This document shows, in pieces, positions 1-8,959 of a stretch of 20,075 nt of DNA. Position 1 is the stretch's first letter. Each line of letters begins with the position of its first letter. Source of the stretch: a virus; the IMG/VR virus record IMGVR_UViG_3300030085_004990, positions 1 to 20,075 of that record; one strand, written 5' to 3'. A model generated the notes under the pieces. That model saw nothing but the letters and a program-made list of their open reading frames with translations, was not told the DNA's origin and did not search any database. The translations under genes were made by a program, and so were the position numbers.

Positions 1-2
1 AT

Positions 3-3000
3 CTTGTACGTCAATCGAATGTCGGAGAAGGTTCAGTGGTCTTCGGCCCGTCTGTTTACGAACTGCCCCTGCTTCCGTTCGAGAAAGAATTAATCAAGAC
101 GATTGGAGTAACTGAGGAGGAGTATCGCAAGTTTGCTGCTGAGGTGCGGCGCAAGGGCGTAATACGTCCCGCTGAATATGATCACATCCCTGAAATCCAA
201 GCAGGACCTGCCACGCCATTTCTTATTCAACTGGGCATTGGACTGCTTATTGGTGGTGCGGCTTATCTCTTAACACCAAAGCCCAAGATGCCTGAGGCAT
301 CAAAGCAGTCTCAGATGAATCTTGGGAGCGTTAATGCTGGCAACCGTTTTACTCAAAGCCGAGGTTTTGACACGCTGAACGAGCTAGCAGATTACGGCTT
401 GCCTATCCCAATCATCTTCGGTCTTTACGACGAAGCAACTAAAACTGGCGGAATGCTTGTTACACCAAAACTGGTGTGGTCAAGAATGTTCAGTCATGGA
501 ACGCAGCAATCAGCCAAGTTGATGTTTGTTGTAGGCGAGCAAGGGGTTTCCAATAACAACAGCCCTCCAGATGGCATTGAAAAGCCAAGTCTTGAAGGAA
601 TTTTCCTTGGCAACAATGCCTTGGACGTTGTTCACGAAGACTTTTTTGCTTTTTACTGGAAAAAAAATACGACTGCTTCTGGCATAAGTCGAATCAGACG
701 TAACAACTTAGTGTGGGGAACGGCAGGCGCTCCAGATCGTGGAGATCCCATGCCATTCGATGCTGGTGATGATGACGTATTTTTGTGTCCAAGCAATACG
801 GCTGATAATACGGAAGATTTTTGCCACGCATATTCTCTCTCTAATAATGCAGAGTTTGGCGTTTATGGCGCGATTGCAAATGGCACGGGGTATAGGGTCA
901 ATTATGAAGTCGTTTCTATTCAAGATGAGCAAGACAAAGAGCCATACAAAAGATCCCTTGCTCTGCGTCGCCTGAAAATTACTGGCAGCAGAAACAAAAA
1001 AGGGGATGTCAAAGATGAAGACTTTCTCGACAGAGTCAAAAGGCAAAATCAAGAAGGTAAAGGTCGCCAGTACAGCCCGCGCATGGGAGTGGTCCAGATT
1101 ATGCGCAATGGTACAAAAATAAAGCCATCTGATGGCACATCAAAAGAGATTTATAGCGTTCAAGTAGACGATGAGATTGAGTTTAAGATGAGCAAGCGTC
1201 AAATACCTGAAGATATTTACGAGCGCAGCAACAATAGAGGCAAAGAGTCTGTTGATGACATTAACCAAACAGTGAGATCAGAGCAACTTGCTGCCGATGA
1301 TGCGTTGCAAGTTGGAGAGCAGTTTGCCATTGGAAATACGATATGGAAGGTTGTCCGGCGGAGGCTGACAAGATTTACTCCCGAGGAAGATAATGCACGG
1401 GATCAATTTATTACCCTAAGGTGTATTGACACAAATGAGTCTCGTCAAAAACAAATTGGCGTTCTTAACAGGGACTTAGTGATAGACCCGTCGGATCATT
1501 TTATTTCAGACGGCGGTGAGTTTGAGCCCTCTTCAGGCAGTCCATACACCAATAACAGGAGGGGAGGCGTTGGAGCAGGATTTTTCCCTTTGACCCGAAT
1601 TTCTACGGGCTTGGTGAGAAACAACAGGCCAGCAGTCGTTACTGAAATTGGCATTAGAAGCAGGGTTTTTCAGAATTTGCAGGGCCTTTGCGCTTTCAAC
1701 ACTGTCCCAAGCCCCAACGAATTGGACAAGTTTGACGATAAAAATGTCCAAGTGCGTTCAGGTACTTACACAGGTCCAATCACAAGATCTTCTGTTTTTC
1801 AAGTTTTTGTCAGGAAAGCCGGCCTCGGTGAAACCTCAGAAAGCTTTGAGTTTCAAAGAATAAATCATTACTTTGTTGTTACTGGTAGCAGTCCTGTCGA
1901 TCAATACAATTTCCTGCGTTTTACTCATCCGCATGACTTGCCGCCAACAGAGCTTGAATTTAAGTTTGTTCCGATTCCTGGCTCTGAATTGAGGTCATTG
2001 GATAAAGAAGAGCCAATGATTCGCTTGTCTGCATCACTTTCTGAGGAGGACAGTGATCCTCTGCATTTGTCAGACGATGTCCCGGGGCTTGGAACGATCA
2101 ACATAACGCTTGCCGGCAATAGAATTGTTAAAGGTCAAATAGAACTCAATAGTCAGTTTATTAGAGATCCACAAAAAACTGAATTAGTAGAAGGAACCAG
2201 AAAGCCCAAGTCAGTTACTCGTAGCTTTGCTTTACCTCAAGACGTAGAAGGCGACGTAGTCACTGTAAGCGGCATTGAAAGAGAGGCGAATATATCTAAT
2301 GAGCGCGACATTGTTTCAGGTAAATTAGGCGCTTTTTTCCACGAAATTTTTGGAAACGCTGACGACCCTGTACATGCAGTCGGTACTTTTAAGACAAAGC
2401 AGACCAGGGAGATTTTAAGTACAAACAGGCGTCGATGGATTGTAGTTAAGTGGACGGTTGAGAAGAGACCACTGCCAGAAGGTCATTATGCACGCGACAA
2501 CGGCGCAGAGAATTCATGGGCCTGGAGGGGCACTGAAGTCGTAGGAAGCTCTGACGGCTATAGCGTGAACGATGACCCGCTGGAGTTTAAACGCGGGTTT
2601 GGCTCTACTGGTGATGGTACGTCGCAGAGCGCTTATTCAAGCAGCAACCCGTTCCGCAATAATCCCGTGGCAACGATGACGTTTTCCGGGCAAAGATACA
2701 GGATTACTGATGTAGACAGAAGAGAGTTTGCAGTTGGCAAGTCTCAGGCTTACTACTATGAAGTTTTTGGAAATGCTGCAAATCTTGAAATAGGAGAGTC
2801 AAAAACCGTTGTTAAAAACTATCCCGACGGTTCGAGGAAAATTAAAGTGCAAATGACGGCCACTGTAAAAGAGCAAGTAAACCATTTTAGTGGTGAGACA
2901 AAGGGCTGGAATCATCCAACCAAGATAGAAGTCATACAAGATTCAGATACTACAAGCAACTGGAACAAAGGAGACACTTATAGTGATCTAGTCACAATAT

Positions 3001-4454
3001 CTTCTAGCAACCCTTATATCACTGCATTTGAGAAAACCGGCTTTAAATATGTTATCGGCGATATTGGAAAAGTAGAAACTACAACAATCGTATCAGGCGA
3101 AGAGATATATGAAACCCAAAGTCAATATGCGGACATAAGCCTTTACCGTGGGCTTGTGCAGAAGTCAAACGAGTCTGAGCCAGAACATACAATCGTTTAT
3201 GTGAATGAAATTGTTCCGAACAAAGAGACTCCTCAATACAACCACACAACACTCGCCGGCTTGTCTCTTAAAGCTAGCCGTAACTTCACGAGTCTTGATC
3301 AGCTGAGATGCTGGCTTGGCAGTGGCTTGCATGTAACGCGACTGCACCCTGATCGATCTGTCTACGACTTAGAAGATCTTAGTGTCAATGGGCTTGCTCA
3401 CGGTCCAAGCAATTTGTTTACTGACCTAGTGTTTTACCTGATGGCCAACACTATGGGTGGGGCAGGTTCATTGTTAAAAATTAGTGACGCGCAGACCAAC
3501 CCAGCGTTAATTAACAAGGCTGACCTCGTCGAGACATCAAGGTTTCTTCAAAAGCAAAAATTGTTTTTCAATGGCGTGATTGGCGATCGCACTAATTTGC
3601 GCCAGTTTATTGCAGATACAGCTCCATACTTTCTGTGTAATTTTGTAATTACAAACGGAAAGTTTTCTTTGCTGCCAGCTTTGCCGGTAATGGAAGGTGG
3701 TGAGCTTAACTTGGGGCCAGTTGCAATCAAGCAGCTTTTCACCGCTGGCAACATTCTTGAGGACAGTTTTAAGGTTGAATACTTGAGGAGTGAAGAGCGA
3801 CGGCCTTTTAAGGCTGTAGTGCGTTTCAGGCATGAAACCAAAAACAAATTTCCACAGGAAAAAGTCATAGAGGTCAAGCTGCTAAACCAGCTAACCAAGC
3901 ATGGGATTGAGCTTTTGACCCAAGAGCAGTTCGATTTAACTCAGTTCTGCACTTCAAAAAGGCACGCAATACAAGTCGCTAAATACTTTTTGGGCATCCG
4001 TGACCTTGTGACCCATACGATCAGTTTTTCAACAACAGTGCATGGATTAGACCTAAAAGCAGGTGACTACATCAAGGTCGTCACTACTTCAAGCCCCTAT
4101 AACAGCGCAAACAATGGAACGGTGAGTAGCACTGGAGTTGTCACCAGCGTTAGCGATCTAGCAGACGGTCAGTATGACGTGTCGTACTTTGCGACAGGCT
4201 CTGCAGACGTTGAGCAGGACATAATGGGTGTTAGCAATGGAGTTGTTGATGATGAAAAATTCCATGATTCTGTTTTTAGTCTTATCGGCTCAAATGTCCA
4301 CGAGAACGTCTACGTCGTCGAGCAGCTGACTTTTTCGGAGGAAGGCACAGTAGATATCGTTGCTTCAGAGCACCCTTGCGATGAGAATGGAGCTAGCAAG
4401 CTTGCGCAACTTGTCGCAAGCGACAGCTTAGTTCACATAGTTGAACCCACCTAA
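3..4454 (+). CDS. Giant tail-tip / host-specificity (J-like) protein, probably 5'-partial
   Basis: Probable central tail-tip protein that contacts the host, resembling the lambda J class. Numbering from the GTG at 36 gives 1472 residues. There is a hydrophobic, glycine-rich segment at about 62-80 ending in the motif LLTPKPKMP, typical of tail-assembly/J-like proteins. A conserved-looking block follows at about 104-152 (RFTQSRGFDTLNELADYG, then PIPIIFG, GGMLVTPKLVWSRMF). A long beta-rich middle follows, and the C-terminal third has the hub-like pattern of such proteins. The reading frame is open back to base 3 with plausible residues (LVRQSNVGEGS), so the gene may begin left of the window. The GTG at 36 has a GGAGAAGG purine run at 24-31 and remains an alternative start. 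The stop overlaps the next ATG by one base (TAATG), so the genes are translationally coupled. From memory, similar large proteins occur in marine cyanophages. Confidence 0.75.
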   Translation, partial: LVRQSNVGEGSVVFGPSVYELPLLPFEKELIKTIGVTEEEYRKFAAEVRRKGVIRPAEYDHIPEIQAGPATPFLIQLGIGLLIGGAAYLLTPKPKMPEASKQSQMNLGSVNAGNRFTQSRGFDTLNELADYGLPIPIIFGLYDEATKTGGMLVTPKLVWSRMFSHGTQQSAKLMFVVGEQGVSNNNSPPDGIEKPSLEGIFLGNNALDVVHEDFFAFYWKKNTTASGISRIRRNNLVWGTAGAPDRGDPMPFDAGDDDVFLCPSNTADNTEDFCHAYSLSNNAEFGVYGAIANGTGYRVNYEVVSIQDEQDKEPYKRSLALRRLKITGSRNKKGDVKDEDFLDRVKRQNQEGKGRQYSPRMGVVQIMRNGTKIKPSDGTSKEIYSVQVDDEIEFKMSKRQIPEDIYERSNNRGKESVDDINQTVRSEQLAADDALQVGEQFAIGNTIWKVVRRRLTRFTPEEDNARDQFITLRCIDTNESRQKQIGVLNRDLVIDPSDHFISDGGEFEPSSGSPYTNNRRGGVGAGFFPLTRISTGLVRNNRPAVVTEIGIRSRVFQNLQGLCAFNTVPSPNELDKFDDKNVQVRSGTYTGPITRSSVFQVFVRKAGLGETSESFEFQRINHYFVVTGSSPVDQYNFLRFTHPHDLPPTELEFKFVPIPGSELRSLDKEEPMIRLSASLSEEDSDPLHLSDDVPGLGTINITLAGNRIVKGQIELNSQFIRDPQKTELVEGTRKPKSVTRSFALPQDVEGDVVTVSGIEREANISNERDIVSGKLGAFFHEIFGNADDPVHAVGTFKTKQTREILSTNRRRWIVVKWTVEKRPLPEGHYARDNGAENSWAWRGTEVVGSSDGYSVNDDPLEFKRGFGSTGDGTSQSAYSSSNPFRNNPVATMTFSGQRYRITDVDRREFAVGKSQAYYYEVFGNAANLEIGESKTVVKNYPDGSRKIKVQMTATVKEQVNHFSGETKGWNHPTKIEVIQDSDTTSNWNKGDTYSDLVTISSSNPYITAFEKTGFKYVIGDIGKVETTTIVSGEEIYETQSQYADISLYRGLVQKSNESEPEHTIVYVNEIVPNKETPQYNHTTLAGLSLKASRNFTSLDQLRCWLGSGLHVTRLHPDRSVYDLEDLSVNGLAHGPSNLFTDLVFYLMANTMGGAGSLLKISDAQTNPALINKADLVETSRFLQKQKLFFNGVIGDRTNLRQFIADTAPYFLCNFVITNGKFSLLPALPVMEGGELNLGPVAIKQLFTAGNILEDSFKVEYLRSEERRPFKAVVRFRHETKNKFPQEKVIEVKLLNQLTKHGIELLTQEQFDLTQFCTSKRHAIQVAKYFLGIRDLVTHTISFSTTVHGLDLKAGDYIKVVTTSSPYNSANNGTVSSTGVVTSVSDLADGQYDVSYFATGSADVEQDIMGVSNGVVDDEKFHDSVFSLIGSNVHENVYVVEQLTFSEEGTVDIVASEHPCDENGASKLAQLVASDSLVHIVEPT

Positions 4455-5215
4455 TGGCTTTCCCAATTCTCAAGCCTTCTAGCCGGAGTTACGACCCTGG
4501 AACGTATCCGGTCAAGGTTTTCAAGGCTCAAAACGGCCAAGAGACTCGCATTTTGTATGGCAGTGAACGGACTGAGGTCAAACTCAGCTTGTCTTACGCC
4601 AACATCGGCGATCCCAATGCTGAGCTTTTTTTAGACCACTACGACGAAGTGCAGGGCACGTTTCAAACTTTTAAACTGCCAGGACAGGCGTTAGGCGGTT
4701 GGGAAGGCAACGATGATGCGCTCAAGCCAGCAGAGATTGCGACTCCTACCGTGACCTACAACGTCAAGGTAGTTGCTGATGGCAACCAAAATTATTTTCG
4801 TTTTGACAACGATAATTACACCGCCAACGCGCAGACGCTTGAGTTGACTGAAGGCACGATTTATTTGTTTAGCCAGCAAAACGTTTCTAATGCTGGGCAT
4901 CCGTTCCGTTTTTCCACAACAAGCAACGGCACTCATAACAGCGGAACGGAGTACACGACTGGCGTGACGACATTTGGAACGCCTGGGCAAGCTGGCTCGT
5001 ACACAAGGATTCAGGTAGCAACTGGAGCGCCAACGCTGTATTACTACTGTTCTGCCCATCCTGGAATGGGAGGTCAGGCAAATACACCTGCTGCGACAAC
5101 TACTGCCTCTACCTCTGGCAGCCAAGCTAAGTACAGATATGAAAGCCCGCCGCAGGTTGTCCAGGTGCGGCCTGGGATTAGCACTGTTACAGTGAATCTG
5201 ATTGGCGTGATCTGA
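4454..5215 (+). CDS. Minor tail protein split by a cupredoxin-like domain
   Basis: 253 residues with a three-part structure. Residues 1-95 (starting MAFPILKPSSRSYDPGTYPV) and 225-253 (YRYESPPQVVQVRPG and a final beta strand) look like two halves of one small tail protein. Between them, about residues 100-211 form a cupredoxin-like beta sandwich with a possible type-1 copper site: His149 in NAGHP, then Cys199, His202 and Met205 in YYYCSAHPGMGG. The same module recurs at residues 820-928 of the large fibre at 8956. The start is fixed by the one-base overlap with the upstream stop, and the next gene also overlaps by one base (TGATG). The flanking halves and operon position support a tail role. 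Copper binding is inferred from ligand spacing only; the domain could be purely structural. Confidence 0.7.
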   Translation: MAFPILKPSSRSYDPGTYPVKVFKAQNGQETRILYGSERTEVKLSLSYANIGDPNAELFLDHYDEVQGTFQTFKLPGQALGGWEGNDDALKPAEIATPTVTYNVKVVADGNQNYFRFDNDNYTANAQTLELTEGTIYLFSQQNVSNAGHPFRFSTTSNGTHNSGTEYTTGVTTFGTPGQAGSYTRIQVATGAPTLYYYCSAHPGMGGQANTPAATTTASTSGSQAKYRYESPPQVVQVRPGISTVTVNLIGVI

Positions 5216-5649
5216 TGGCAAAGGTCTACACCGGCAGAGATGGCGTACTGCAGCTCGGTGGGACGACCTTGGCCAAGGTCGTTAGTTTTCAGCTGTCGTC
5301 AAATCTGGAAACGCTTGAGACGACAACGCTGAACGAGCATATTCGTGTTTATGTGCCTGGTGTCGTCGGTTATAGCGGCAGTGCCACGTTGTTGTATTAC
5401 AAAGAAGATGACGGCAGCTTCAACACCACAAACCTCCTAAACAAGCTCTACAAGACTGGCAGCGAAGGTGTTAGCAGTAGCGACACCGTTGACCTGACCT
5501 TTCGCTGGGTTGATGGAACGGACAACAACGACATTAAGCTTAGTGCTTATATAACTAGCGCTTCAATTGGAGCATCAACTGGCGAAATTGTTAGGGCTGA
5601 AATTTCTTTCCAAGGCACTGGCGTCTTGTCAACAGTAACGATCTCATGA
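5215..5649 (+). CDS. Tail-tube-like protein (first paralogue)
   Basis: 144 residues, nearly all predicted beta strand. The pattern fits the tail-tube/major tail protein fold: an ETTTLNEHIRVYVPG block at about 36-50, a glycine-rich strand pair, a loop rich in acidic residues, and a closing strand EISFQGTGV. The length is in the usual range for small siphovirus tube proteins. It starts inside the TGATG overlap with the previous gene, and its TGA overlaps the next ATG by four bases (ATGA). The following gene contains a related block, so the two look paralogous. A genuine tube protein normally precedes the tape-measure and tip genes, whereas here it follows the tip gene. It may therefore be a terminator, hub or decorating protein with a tube-like fold. 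Confidence 0.6.
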   Translation: MAKVYTGRDGVLQLGGTTLAKVVSFQLSSNLETLETTTLNEHIRVYVPGVVGYSGSATLLYYKEDDGSFNTTNLLNKLYKTGSEGVSSSDTVDLTFRWVDGTDNNDIKLSAYITSASIGASTGEIVRAEISFQGTGVLSTVTIS

Positions 5650-6515
5650 GCGTATATCTAGGCACTTTTGGTGAGGTTGAGCTGAAGCGTCAATTCGACG
5701 GAGGCGAGCTGTCCTCTACGATTGATCCAGCAGATGTCAACGTAACGCGCAAGCGATTTAGCTTTGATTTCGAGCATGGTCAATTGCTTACAGGTGACCA
5801 GATCGAAATCACAAGCACAGATGGCGCAAACTTAAGCTTTATCAGCGGTCATTCAAGCGATAGTATTAAAAGATTTATTCATGTTGACGAGCTAGATGGC
5901 ATCAGGCTTTTCAGCACTTTCGCTCACGCCATGGGCGGTGATTCTGCGAATGCGATTGCTCTTGCCTCGCCAGGAAGTGCCATCCCGATCAAGGTCATTG
6001 TTGCAAACTCCTCTTACAGGGTCTTGGGGAGAGTTCAAAGTTATGAGCTAAATACTACTCGTGAGACTGTAGACACAACAACTCTTTCTGACCAGTTTCG
6101 CAGTCAAATAAGCACAGTGATGTCTGGATCAGGCAGAATGTCTTGTGAGTGGGAATATACGGGTGATTCTATTAAAGAATTGCCGCATTATTTGCTGGAG
6201 CTAGCTTTGCGCACAAGGATTGGCAGCTCTTTTGCCGCCAAGTTTTACTTAAAGACGGCTAGCTACAACCCGGCAAATCACACGAATGCAGCTGATGATG
6301 AGATTTGGTATGAGGTGACAGGAGTTTTAACTGCTTGTGCAGTTCAATTTAATCCAAACACTTTAGTCCAAATCACTGCCGATTTTATAACTACTGGTGA
6401 GATTCAAATAAGAGCCACGGTCGATCCAAGGGACGCTCTCTTGCAAGAGGACTCTGGTGAAATACGCTTGGATCAAGACAGCGGCGCTAAACTGCTGTTA
6501 CAGCAGGACGTTTAA
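5646..6515 (+). CDS. Larger tail-tube-like paralogue
   Basis: 289 residues, beta-rich, without signal peptide or membrane segment. A central block at about 130-180 (RVQSYELNTTRETVDTTTLS, then a Gly/Ser-rich strand and a Trp-Glu-Tyr) parallels the ETTTLNEHIRVYVPG block of the preceding 144-residue protein, and the strand order after it is similar. This suggests a tube-fold domain in the middle, with an extra N-terminal domain (1-120) and a short acidic tail containing LQEDSGEIRLDQDSGAKLLLQ. Four-base ATGA overlap with the upstream gene shows coupling. The family is not recognised precisely. A tail-tip or tail-completion role is the best inference from paralogy and operon position. Confidence 0.55.
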   Translation: MSVYLGTFGEVELKRQFDGGELSSTIDPADVNVTRKRFSFDFEHGQLLTGDQIEITSTDGANLSFISGHSSDSIKRFIHVDELDGIRLFSTFAHAMGGDSANAIALASPGSAIPIKVIVANSSYRVLGRVQSYELNTTRETVDTTTLSDQFRSQISTVMSGSGRMSCEWEYTGDSIKELPHYLLELALRTRIGSSFAAKFYLKTASYNPANHTNAADDEIWYEVTGVLTACAVQFNPNTLVQITADFITTGEIQIRATVDPRDALLQEDSGEIRLDQDSGAKLLLQQDV

Positions 6516-6532
6516 CACGGAGCTAGCCACCC

Positions 6533-8959
6533 ATGGCTGATCTCAAAATTAGTGAGCTTAATGCGCTTGCTGGCTCCGCTCTAGCCACTGGTGATTTAGT
6601 TGCTGTTGTCGACGACAGCGCCAGTGAGACCAAGAAGCTGACGGTTGGCGACTTGGTCGCCAATGGCGTCACATTGATTAATGACGACACGATCCCTGGC
6701 GCGAAGATTCTTTTTGCCGCAGGTGATATTGCTACAGCGGCTGTTGCCGACTCAGCGATCACAACTGCCAAAATCGCCAACGACGGCGTAACGGCAGCAA
6801 AGCTTGCCGATGAGTCAACGGTCGATCTTGTCACGACACTGCCAGGTTCTGGTGGCTTTGTTGGCCAGCTCGCAGTTGATACGGACGACAACTCTCTTCA
6901 TTGTTGGGACGGCTCGTCTTGGCTGGAATTGAAGGCCGGTGGTTCGGTCAATAGTGTTTCCGGCAGCACCGTTGGTGTCATCGACATCACTGCTACGACC
7001 ACAAGTGGTGCAGTCACGATTGCCGCTGTCATTAACGACACGTCTGCAGCCAATCAATTCCTTGCCGGCCCCACAAGTGCTGGTGGTGCGGTTGAGTATC
7101 GAACAATTACTGGCAGCGATATTCCTGTTGCGACTAGCAGCGCCAAGGGCGGTGTGATCGTCAATGGCGAAGGGCTCCGCATGGACTCCAACACCATTGA
7201 GGTTGATAACGACGTAACGGCTAGCACTACGCACCATGTCGTTACTTACAGCGCAAAAGGTCTGATCACTGGCGGTCGTGCGATTACGGCTAGTGATCTT
7301 CCTGCTGCAACCAGCTCTGCGAAAGGTGCTGTCATCCCTGGAACGGGTCTGTCTGTTGATGCCAGCGGCAACCTAAACCACAGCAACACGGTTACGACTG
7401 GCACCTTCACCAAGGTGACGATTGACGGCCAAGGTCATGTCACAACAGGCGACACACTGGTTGCAGATGATATTCCTGACCTTTCGGCTGCGAAGATTAC
7501 AAGCGGCACGATCCCGTCAGATCGCATCGCTACAGATGCCATCACGGCAGCAAAACTTGCTAATCAAAGTGTCACCAAGTTTGGCGGTGCTGGCGCTACC
7601 GATAACATCGTTACCTTCCCTGATGGTGACTTTACAGGCCAGTTCTTCTTCGATGAAAAGAACGAAGATCTCTACATTTATACGGGAACATCATTCCTGC
7701 CGATCACGGTTATCAGCGGCAACCTGATCAACGCTGGAACGTATAACGCCAACACAAACCTGCTGACCAGTGTCACGACTGCTGGCTCTGCTGCTGGCTT
7801 TACGTCTGGAGCGGCACTGCCTGCACCTGCTGGCACTAACCTCAACTATTACGTTGTCGTTGACACGTCAGGTACAGGTTCAGGCAACGCGCCTGCAGTG
7901 GCCCTTGCACCACCTGACATGTTGATCTCGCTTGGCACGGGATCAACTTTCGAGTTGATTGACGTTTCCAACGCTATTGCTGGTCAAACTGCAGCCAACA
8001 TTTCAGTTGTTCCTGTTGGCAACATTGCAGCAAGCAATGTTCAGTCAGCCCTGCAGGAGCTAGACAGCGAAAAAATTGGTGCTGCTAGCCCGACGTTTAC
8101 TGGCACGGTGCTGTTGGGTCAAAACGCTGTGCTGGCGTTTGAGGGATCTGCAGATGATGCAAACGAGACCACAATCACAGTCACTAACCCGACTGCTGAT
8201 CGCACAATCACGTTTCCGGATGTCACGGGCAATGTCGTAACCACTGGCGATACTGGAACGGTTACTAGCACGATGATTGCGAACGCAACGATTGCGGACG
8301 CAGACATCAGCGCAACGGCTGAGATTGCAGTCAGCAAGCTTGCGAACGGTTCTGCCCGTCAACTACTGCAGACCGATGCAGCTGGAACAGGTGTCGAGTT
8401 CACTAGCAATGTGGACATCCCTGGCACGTTGGATGTGACAGGCGTTGCAACGTTTGATAGCACTACAACTTTTGCGGGTGTTGCGACGTTTAACAGCAAC
8501 ATCGTGATGGAGGGCACGTCAGCTGACGATCACGAGCTGACCCTAACCTGCAATCCAACTGCTGATCGAACCGTCACGCTGCCTGACGAAACGACAACCC
8601 TTGCTGGTCTTGCTGTTGCTCAGAGCTACACAAAGGCACAGCGTGGAACGCCTGTTCCGCTGACTGATGGGACAGTGGCAGTGGACCTAAGTCTTGGCAA
8701 TAACTTCACGTTGACGCTTGCAGAGGACTCAACGCTTAGCGCTCCAACAAACGCAACTGCTGGTCAGTCAGGTGTGATTGTGGTCACGCAGGATGGCACA
8801 GGAAACCGCACATTGGGTTACAACACGGCGTATAAATTTGCTGGCGGTACGGTGCCGACGGTCACTGCTACGGCGAATGCAGTTTCAGTTCTTGCGTACT
8901 ATGTAGAAAGCTCTAGCCGGATTACTATGACGGCATTGCTGGATACGAAGCGGTCATGA
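6533..8959 (+). CDS. Repetitive tail fibre protein
   Basis: 808 residues, low in Cys and aromatic residues and very rich in Thr, Ala, Gly, Asp and Val, as in fibrous trimeric phage proteins. The N-terminus (KISELNALAG, then DLVAVVDDSASETKKLTVGDL) matches, from memory, the particle-proximal end of many marine phage fibres. Residues 72-92 contain ITTAKIANDGVTAAKLADES-type repeats. Residues 192-311 hold two imperfect repeats of about 59 residues, each opening with SD-[IL]-P-x-A-T-S-S-A-K-G. A second repeat pair, NPTADRT[IV]T[FL]PD, lies near 553 and 674. The C-terminal 120 residues look like a compact tip domain. An upstream CGGAGC at about 6519-6524 may be a weak ribosome-binding site. The stop overlaps the next ATG (ATGA), so it is probably made together with the following adhesin. 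Confidence 0.8.
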   Translation: MADLKISELNALAGSALATGDLVAVVDDSASETKKLTVGDLVANGVTLINDDTIPGAKILFAAGDIATAAVADSAITTAKIANDGVTAAKLADESTVDLVTTLPGSGGFVGQLAVDTDDNSLHCWDGSSWLELKAGGSVNSVSGSTVGVIDITATTTSGAVTIAAVINDTSAANQFLAGPTSAGGAVEYRTITGSDIPVATSSAKGGVIVNGEGLRMDSNTIEVDNDVTASTTHHVVTYSAKGLITGGRAITASDLPAATSSAKGAVIPGTGLSVDASGNLNHSNTVTTGTFTKVTIDGQGHVTTGDTLVADDIPDLSAAKITSGTIPSDRIATDAITAAKLANQSVTKFGGAGATDNIVTFPDGDFTGQFFFDEKNEDLYIYTGTSFLPITVISGNLINAGTYNANTNLLTSVTTAGSAAGFTSGAALPAPAGTNLNYYVVVDTSGTGSGNAPAVALAPPDMLISLGTGSTFELIDVSNAIAGQTAANISVVPVGNIAASNVQSALQELDSEKIGAASPTFTGTVLLGQNAVLAFEGSADDANETTITVTNPTADRTITFPDVTGNVVTTGDTGTVTSTMIANATIADADISATAEIAVSKLANGSARQLLQTDAAGTGVEFTSNVDIPGTLDVTGVATFDSTTTFAGVATFNSNIVMEGTSADDHELTLTCNPTADRTVTLPDETTTLAGLAVAQSYTKAQRGTPVPLTDGTVAVDLSLGNNFTLTLAEDSTLSAPTNATAGQSGVIVVTQDGTGNRTLGYNTAYKFAGGTVPTVTATANAVSVLAYYVESSSRITMTALLDTKRS
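7106..7468 (+). repeat. Two imperfect ~59-residue repeats inside the fibre gene
   Basis: Codons 192-251 and 251-311 of the fibre encode two tandem units. Each begins with an SDIP/SDLP motif followed by ATSSAKG[GA]V, continues with a G-x-G-L-x-[MV]-D turn, and ends with a histidine-containing Val/Thr strand and a glycine pair. The DNA copies have diverged, so this is an old protein-level repeat and not a recent duplication. Such units usually form a triple-stranded shaft. Confidence 0.6.

Noticed and set aside
6815-7237. A 140-codon minus frame inside the repetitive fibre gene
   Set aside because: It lies antisense in a strongly coding + strand gene with a repetitive, structurally meaningful product; no ribosome-binding site or family likeness.
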